Below are positions 59,622 through 64,000 of a DNA stretch of 64,000 bases, piece by piece. The position numbers were made by a program, and so were the translations under genes. Every line of letters starts with the position of its first letter. Within the stretch, counting starts at the first letter, position 1. Location of the stretch: the NCBI GenBank assembly GCA_012839345.1, contig DUNN01000035.1, positions 1 through 64,000 of the forward strand, read 5' to 3'. A model generated the notes under the pieces. That model was not told the origin of the DNA. It ran no database searches and saw only the letters and a list, made by a program, of their open reading frames with translations. The stretch comes from Clostridiales bacterium. GTDB taxonomy: Bacteria; Bacillota; Clostridia; Oscillospirales; Acutalibacteraceae.

Positions 59622-59966
59622 ATGCCCTGCATTGAACTAAAAACCAATGTGAAAATCAGTCCGGAAAAAGAAGAAGCCATCAAAAGCAAATTCGGCCAAG
59701 TCATCTCCATTCTACCCGGTAAATCGGAGCAGTGGCTTATGGTTTCTCTGGAGGACGAGTGTCGCCTGTATTTTAAAGGCAACAATCAAACCGGGATTGC
59801 TTTTGTACAGGTAAACCTTTATGGTAAGGGGAATGCCGACGCTTATATCAAATTAACCGCAGCAATTACACAGCTGCTGAACCAGGAACTCGGAATAAGC
59901 CCGGCTAACATTTATGTAAAATACGAAGAAACCAACTACTGGGGATGGAACGGGAGCAATTTTTAA
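59622..59966 (+). CDS. MIF/phenylpyruvate tautomerase-like protein
   Basis: 114-aa protein of the macrophage migration inhibitory factor superfamily. It begins MPCIELKTNVKIS, giving Pro as the N-terminal residue after Met removal, the catalytic base of tautomerases; NIYVKYEETNYWGWNG at the end is family typical. The substrate in bacteria is unclear. AAAGGAG precedes the ATG. Monocistronic. Confidence 0.88.
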   Translation: MPCIELKTNVKISPEKEEAIKSKFGQVISILPGKSEQWLMVSLEDECRLYFKGNNQTGIAFVQVNLYGKGNADAYIKLTAAITQLLNQELGISPANIYVKYEETNYWGWNGSNF

Positions 59967-60053
59967 CGTGAAACCGGAACCAGCAAAAAAGACGGCTGAC
60001 CCAGGAAACCTGGGTCACCGCTTTTTACTGTGCAAAATTGCAGACGCTGTTTG

Positions 60054-61139
60054 CTATTTCAGTTTGTTTTCAATAATTTCCAGATTGTTTTTCAGCCTTT
60101 CATCCCCTGGATTTAAAAGAAGGGCCGCACGGGCGTGTTCGGCGGAACGTGAATACATTCCAAGCCAGTAGCACGCAATGGCGCACAGGTCATCCGGGGT
60201 GGAATCCCAAGCGTACCCCATATTAATATAGTTAGTTAATTTATTCTTAATCTTCAGCGCCTGCTCCGTCATAAAGAAGCACGTCGCCCAATCTTGAATG
60301 GCGTAAGCCACCTGCGCACATTCCACATACGCTTCCCGCTGATAGGGAACCTCTGAAATAGCCCGAAAATACCAGCGGTAAGCCTCCTGGGTCTGTGACA
60401 GCATGTGATAGGATTTGGCAATCCACCGCATGGAGGCGCACCGTTCCTCTTTCCAGGTGGACCGCGGCAGCGACAAGTGGCGCTTTAGTGCAGCGATGCA
60501 GTCTTCCCATCGGCCCTGATAAAAATACTCCCGCCCCAAATAGTAAGCCATGCGGTCATCGTCCGGGTTTTCTGTGACAGCCAGTTCCAAAAGCGAAAGA
60601 TAGGAACTCCGCGATTTTTTCGGGTCCGGATAATGATCCAGCGTTACTCCATCGAGAAACACCATTACTTCCGGTCCGTTCCCGCAATATTTCAGGCATT
60701 CGTGCACGGGGTAGGCCCAGCGGTAACTGAATCGCTCATGCACCTTAAAATACTGAAACTGAACATCGGGGGAACCATCTTCCTTATGACTCCAGTTGTA
60801 CCAATACTTCCCCATTTTTGCACCGGGGCGCCAGGAGCGTTCCAATTTTTTTCGCCAACCGGGTGAAAACACCTCATCCAGATCCGTACAGACACAGATC
60901 TTCATATCCTTTGGAACATGGTCAAGCGAGCGGTTCCTTGCCACGTCAAAACGCCACGGTTCAATTTTTTCCTCATACACAACGGCCCCGCGCCCGCGCA
61001 GCTTTTCCACGGTACCGTCCGTGGAACCGGTATCGGTAACAACAACCATATCCGCTTCCTGCATGGAATCCATCCAGCGGTCAACAAACTGTTCCTCATT
61101 TTTAGAAATTGCATAAACGCAGACTTTATACCGACTCAT
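60054..61139 (-). CDS. family 2 glycosyltransferase with TPR-like C-terminal half
   Basis: 361-aa protein. Residues 1-190: GT2 fold (YAISKNEEQFVDRWMDSM, VVTDTGSTDGTVEKL, CTDLDEVFSPGW with the DxD-like acidic pair). Residues ~195-360: helical repeats resembling TPRs (AYYLGREYFYQGRWEDCIAAL, ERLKNNLEIIENKL). No membrane segment. The ATG at 61139 has GGTGG six bases upstream. It directly follows the collagen-like gene on the same strand; in bacilli and clostridia such enzymes often glycosylate collagen-like surface proteins, so that is the likely role. Confidence 0.83.
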   Translation of the reverse strand: MSRYKVCVYAISKNEEQFVDRWMDSMQEADMVVVTDTGSTDGTVEKLRGRGAVVYEEKIEPWRFDVARNRSLDHVPKDMKICVCTDLDEVFSPGWRKKLERSWRPGAKMGKYWYNWSHKEDGSPDVQFQYFKVHERFSYRWAYPVHECLKYCGNGPEVMVFLDGVTLDHYPDPKKSRSSYLSLLELAVTENPDDDRMAYYLGREYFYQGRWEDCIAALKRHLSLPRSTWKEERCASMRWIAKSYHMLSQTQEAYRWYFRAISEVPYQREAYVECAQVAYAIQDWATCFFMTEQALKIKNKLTNYINMGYAWDSTPDDLCAIACYWLGMYSRSAEHARAALLLNPGDERLKNNLEIIENKLK

Positions 61140-61163
61140 ATACATCCACCCTTAGCAGAAACA

Positions 61164-61198
61164 GAAAAGGCTTTCATACCGTTCACCATATGAAAGCC
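61164..61198 (-). terminator. hairpin between collagen-like and glycosyltransferase genes
   Basis: GGCTTTCAT pairs with ATGAAAGCC, then TTTTCTG on the minus strand; probably a partial terminator. Confidence 0.55.
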
Positions 61199-61246
61199 CT
61201 TCCCGGATTATGACGCACGCATTTCGATGATGCAATCGATCATCAA

Positions 61247-62167
61247 TCAGGTGCTGATATAATGAATGGAAACCGTAACCGATGGAATCACAGGACTCCC
61301 GTCGGGCGTATAAGAATACAGTCCTGGACTTCCGGTTGTACTGCTGACCGACTGATAAATTTCCACGCTCTGTCCTGCTGCGGCCTGCAGCGTGTATGAC
61401 TCTGTCAGGATTTTTACTTCATTTGCCGTGTCTACAGACACTCTCCGGTTCGAATTCGGCACATCGGCTCCGCCTGACCGCAGCCATACATCAACCGTGT
61501 TGGCAGCGGACGACGTTTCCGATACTTCCGCCGTAATCACAATCAGATACACTCCGCTTATCGGGAAAGTGATAGTTCCAGTTCCGGGCACGTGACTGAG
61601 GCCCACAAGTACTTGATTGTTGCTTAACGTAACTGGTGTTGGCTCACCAGCAGTAGCCGGAGTTTGTGTTGTCGTATCCAAAATCGTTGCATAGGGGACC
61701 AGACCCAATCCCGCAGGGCCAGTCGGACCGGTGGCTCCCATTGGTCCAGTTGCCCCGGTTGGGCCAGTTGGGCCGGTGGCTCCCGTTGGGCCCGCTGCTC
61801 CCGTTGGGCCAGTCGGGCCAGTGGCTCCCGCTGGACCCGCTGCTCCAGTTGGGCCAGTCGGGCCGGTGGCTCCCGTTGGGCCCGCTGCCCCGGTTGGGCC
61901 AGTTGGGCCAGTTGGGCCGGTGGCTCCCGCTGGACCCGCTGCTCCAGTTGGACCAGTCGGGCCAGTTGGGCCGGTGGCTCCCGCTGGACCCGCTGCTCCA
62001 GTCGGACCAGTCGGGCCGGTTTCTCCGGTGGCTCCCGTCGCCCCGGCCGGTCCCATTGGCCCCCGTGAACCGGGAGGACCCGGAATACAGAGGCAGCTGC
62101 AGGAGTTGCCGTAATGTACCTTCATTTCGGGGTTGAAATTTTCAGACCTCCGATTTCCACATGACAT
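61247..62167 (-). CDS. collagen-like protein (BclA-type)
   Basis: 306-aa protein. A short Cys-containing N-terminus ([16 protein letters not shown]) is followed by about 40 uninterrupted Gly-X-Y triplets rich in GPTG, GATG and GPAG, then a ~150-residue C-terminal domain of beta strands ([30 protein letters not shown]-like end) like the trimerising BclA/C1q-TNF fold. No LPXTG, signal peptide or membrane segment, as in exosporium proteins. The ATG at 62167 follows GGGAG. Spore-surface location is inferred. Confidence 0.88.
   Translation of the reverse strand: MSCGNRRSENFNPEMKVHYGNSCSCLCIPGPPGSRGPMGPAGATGATGETGPTGPTGAAGPAGATGPTGPTGPTGAAGPAGATGPTGPTGPTGAAGPTGATGPTGPTGAAGPAGATGPTGPTGAAGPTGATGPTGPTGATGPMGATGPTGPAGLGLVPYATILDTTTQTPATAGEPTPVTLSNNQVLVGLSHVPGTGTITFPISGVYLIVITAEVSETSSAANTVDVWLRSGGADVPNSNRRVSVDTANEVKILTESYTLQAAAGQSVEIYQSVSSTTGSPGLYSYTPDGSPVIPSVTVSIHYIST
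61700..62080 (-). repeat. tandem 9/18/27-bp coding repeats of the collagen region
   Basis: Near-identical Gly-X-Y coding units (minus strand GGNCCNACNGG) in tandem. Prone to length change by slippage; the opposite strand is open only because of the base composition. Confidence 0.85.
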
Positions 62168-62318
62168 AATCAAGTCTCCCTTTCCTTTGGATTTAGAGGC
62201 TGTATGAATGCGATCCTTCTTTCAGGCGCGCAGATTCGGGACTCCCGGATGTACAATAAGTCATGCCATTTACTATAGTATGTTTTTCGGCGTAGGAAGT
62301 ACACAACAACATAAAAAG

Positions 62319-62358
62319 AGGATGCTGCAAAATGAGTTTTTAGCATTCTGCAGCATCC
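62319..62358. terminator. terminator hairpin (recurrent GCTGCAAAATGAG type)
   Basis: GGATGCTGCA pairs with TGCAGCATCC, flanked by A/T runs. On the minus strand it is the second of two hairpins after the PAP2 gene. Confidence 0.65.
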
Positions 62359-62361
62359 TTT

Positions 62362-62395
62362 TAAAAAACGCCTGTGGTTCGTCAGACCCACAGGC
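62362..62395 (-). terminator. terminator of the PAP2 gene
   Basis: GCCTGTGG (62370-62377) pairs with CCACAGGC (62388-62395), followed on the minus strand by GTTTTTTAAAA. Confidence 0.75.
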
Positions 62396-62444
62396 TCTAT
62401 TTGATTTTATGGTTCGCCAGCATTATTTCGAAATGGCCATGCCA

Positions 62445-62966
62445 TTAATGGAAAAATATCAACATCATCATTATGGAAATGGCCGTTCCAATCAGGCTGC
62501 CCGCCAGAACATCACTCGGGTAATGTACAAAAAGATACAACCGCGAGTAAGCAATTGTGGCAGCGAGAAGAAAGACAAACACTCCCAAATGGGGAAGTGT
62601 GCAGGCTATAATAAAGGCGGCGGCAAAAGAAGACATCGTATGCCCGGAAGGGAAGGAATAATCCATTGGACAGGGAATCAAAAGGGGAACTTCTGGTGTA
62701 ACATGGCATGGACGCGGTCTTGCCACCAAAGGCTTTAAAACTAGATTCGTCAACAGCGCGCAAATGGCAAGGGTAACAAACAAAACCAATCCCGCACGGC
62801 GATAAACACGGATTCTGAGGAAAATAACCACCACAATACCCCAAATTAAACCACAGGTTCCAAGTGAGGTGATTGCCGGCATAATTTTATCCAAGAAAGA
62901 GCATCTCGCCCGTCTTTGAATTAACGCAAGCAGTTTATTATCCATATTCAAAATGGACACAAGCAT
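62445..62966 (-). CDS. PAP2-family membrane phosphatase
   Basis: 173-aa integral membrane phosphatase, probably acting on undecaprenyl pyrophosphate or a phospholipid phosphate. All three signature motifs are present: KPLVARPRP, PSGHTMS, and SRLYLFVHYPSDV. Five to six hydrophobic segments. GGAGG lies eight bases before the ATG. Confidence 0.9.
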   Translation of the reverse strand: MLVSILNMDNKLLALIQRRARCSFLDKIMPAITSLGTCGLIWGIVVVIFLRIRVYRRAGLVLFVTLAICALLTNLVLKPLVARPRPCHVTPEVPLLIPCPMDYSFPSGHTMSSFAAAFIIACTLPHLGVFVFLLAATIAYSRLYLFVHYPSDVLAGSLIGTAISIMMMLIFFH

Positions 62967-63062
62967 TCACACGTCCTCCTATAATAGATCAGGGTCCTCT
63001 CTACAGTTTACCGAAACAGAATCCGAATTGCAACCTTTGTGCATCATATTCTTTCATATAGG

Positions 63063-63422
63063 TTAATAAAGCAGCATCGCAGCACGGTAGCCGGCCAAAA
63101 AACACAGCAAACCGGCAAGGACTGTAAAAAGGATATACCAAACCGCTTTTTTCCTGGCTTTCCCGCAGATTAACTGTACTCCTTCCAATGTAAAGGTGGA
63201 AAAAGTGGTAAAGCCTCCGCAAAAGCCGTCCCCAAGCAAACCAAAAGCACTTTCCGATAAATGCATTCCGCTGAAAAAGCCAAGCAGAAGCGAACCGATT
63301 AGATTGATGAACAAGGTTCCAAACGGAAAGGTATGTTTCTCTTTGCGAAGCAGCACTGCGCCAAGCCGATAGCGGGCAGCCGCCCCAACTGCGCCCCCAA
63401 TTCCAATCAAAAACAACGTCAT
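63063..63422 (-). CDS. crcB: CrcB/Fluc fluoride channel subunit 2
   Basis: 119-aa membrane protein with four hydrophobic segments; GIGGAVGAAARYRLG, FGTLFINLIGSLLLGFFSG and GFCGGFTTFSTFTLE are Fluc signatures. Its ATG overlaps the stop of the upstream crcB by 4 bp; Firmicutes often carry such pairs that form a heterodimeric, dual-topology fluoride exporter. Confidence 0.93.
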   Translation of the reverse strand: MTLFLIGIGGAVGAAARYRLGAVLLRKEKHTFPFGTLFINLIGSLLLGFFSGMHLSESAFGLLGDGFCGGFTTFSTFTLEGVQLICGKARKKAVWYILFTVLAGLLCFLAGYRAAMLLY

Positions 63423-63811
63423 GCGGGGAACCTCCGTTCCAGGCGCTTTGCTGCGCAGATGCCAAGCCAGGCCGCAGTCAGGCCAATTGTTACGGAGAAA
63501 AAAAGATAAGCACAGGACAGCAGCGGATAACCGGAATCAAACAGAAACACCGTTTCCTTGCACAGCGTGGAAAAAGTCGTGTAACCTCCAATTACGCCGC
63601 TTGTAATCCCGGTGCGCAGCTCCGCTGATACCGGAACCAACCGGACAAACAGGATAACCAAAAAGCCCAGCAAAAAGCTGCCGCTTATGTTAATTGCCAT
63701 AGTGAGGACTGGGCGGTAAAATTCACCCCCAAGAATCGGGATCATTTGAATAAGGTGGCGGCAGATCGCGCCGACCGCGCCGCCAATTCCTACTGACGCT
63801 ACTTTTTTCAT
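63419..63811 (-). CDS. crcB: CrcB/Fluc fluoride channel subunit 1
   Basis: 130-aa membrane protein with four hydrophobic segments; GIGGAVGAICRHLI, AINISGSFLLGFL and GVIGGYTTFSTLCKE. The ATG at 63811 has an AAAGGAAA site upstream. I see no crcB-type fluoride riboswitch in the ~190 bp upstream within the window; the region 63812-64000 shows no other supported feature. Confidence 0.93.
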   Translation of the reverse strand: MKKVASVGIGGAVGAICRHLIQMIPILGGEFYRPVLTMAINISGSFLLGFLVILFVRLVPVSAELRTGITSGVIGGYTTFSTLCKETVFLFDSGYPLLSCAYLFFSVTIGLTAAWLGICAAKRLERRFPA

Positions 63812-64000
63812 TCTTTGTTGTTTCCTTTCCCCTATCGCTGTCAGCGAAATAGCCCGAAGTGCATCTGCGGCAAACCAAAAAAGCCACCACACTTTGGGCA
63901 GCAGGGGAAGCGGAAAAGCAAACGACCGAAATTCCTGCAAGCTGCAAACATCGCACAGGATTGTCCGGCCATGAAAGAAGCGGCCCGTACAGCCGGTGCT

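Noticed and set aside
61731-62114. Pro/Val/Ala-rich frame opposite the collagen repeats
   Set aside because: Mirror of the Gly-X-Y codons; arises automatically from the repeat composition.
63812-64000. Possible fluoride riboswitch upstream of crcB
   Set aside because: The conserved crcB-motif elements and pseudoknot sequence are not visible; the window may also end before a distant leader.

Overview
The window looks like chromosomal DNA of an anaerobic Firmicute of class Clostridia, most likely the Oscillospirales (Ruminococcaceae-like). The signs are [FeFe]-hydrogenase maturation genes, a GlpP antiterminator with a clostridial-type glycerol-3-phosphate oxidation trio, YesM/YesN two-component systems, strong AGGAGG ribosome sites, several TTG/GTG starts and roughly 50% GC coding DNA. 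Species is an inference; no rRNA is present.

Layout. 1-4220 is an AT-rich accessory island: AlbA_2 protein, membrane-anchored Xre regulator, serine recombinase, a gene broken by one stop codon, and two homologous arrays of 20-bp repeats. It abuts the 3' end of rlmD, and a second copy of the rlmD 3' tail lies at 2047-2070, so this is probably a decayed integration hotspot. 4223-9576 holds rlmD and, divergently, glpP with a leader terminator and three glycerol-3-phosphate oxidation genes. 9671-17196 is housekeeping: citrate synthase with an attenuator-like leader, an ABC-F protein, a DtxR/MntR regulator, nagB and an alkyltransferase-like protein; a 59-bp IS3-like mini-element sits in a terminator loop. 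Two tRNA-Ser genes follow.

17959-22218 is the hydrogenase maturation operon (TM1266-type regulator, hydE, hydG, hydF) behind a leader with mutually exclusive hairpins. 22443-27580 contains a NagZ-like lipoprotein, tag, and LysR, BusR-like and TetR regulators.

27764-53114 is carbohydrate catabolism in two halves. The first (27764-43066) has a GH106-like hydrolase, a YesM/YesN pair and CUT1 transporter genes, divergent from a dehydrogenase, a DapA-family lyase, a ruined sialidase-like gene, a YhcH duplicate, a PfkB kinase and a SIS isomerase. The second (43143-53114) encodes a CUT1 transporter, YesM/YesN, a phosphosugar mutase and N,N'-diacetylchitobiose phosphorylase. With nagB at 15304 and the NagZ-like enzyme this suggests chitobiose or GlcNAc use. 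Neither transporter has its own ATPase, so a shared MsmK-type ATPase elsewhere is expected.

53308-57447 is an LRR / VWA-metallopeptidase-like / MoxR AAA operon with a structured leader. 57893-58925 has no credible gene but holds one, perhaps two, candidate structured RNAs. The right end carries an Xre-S24 regulator, a MIF-like protein, a collagen-like protein with a glycosyltransferase, a PAP2 phosphatase and a paired CrcB fluoride channel.
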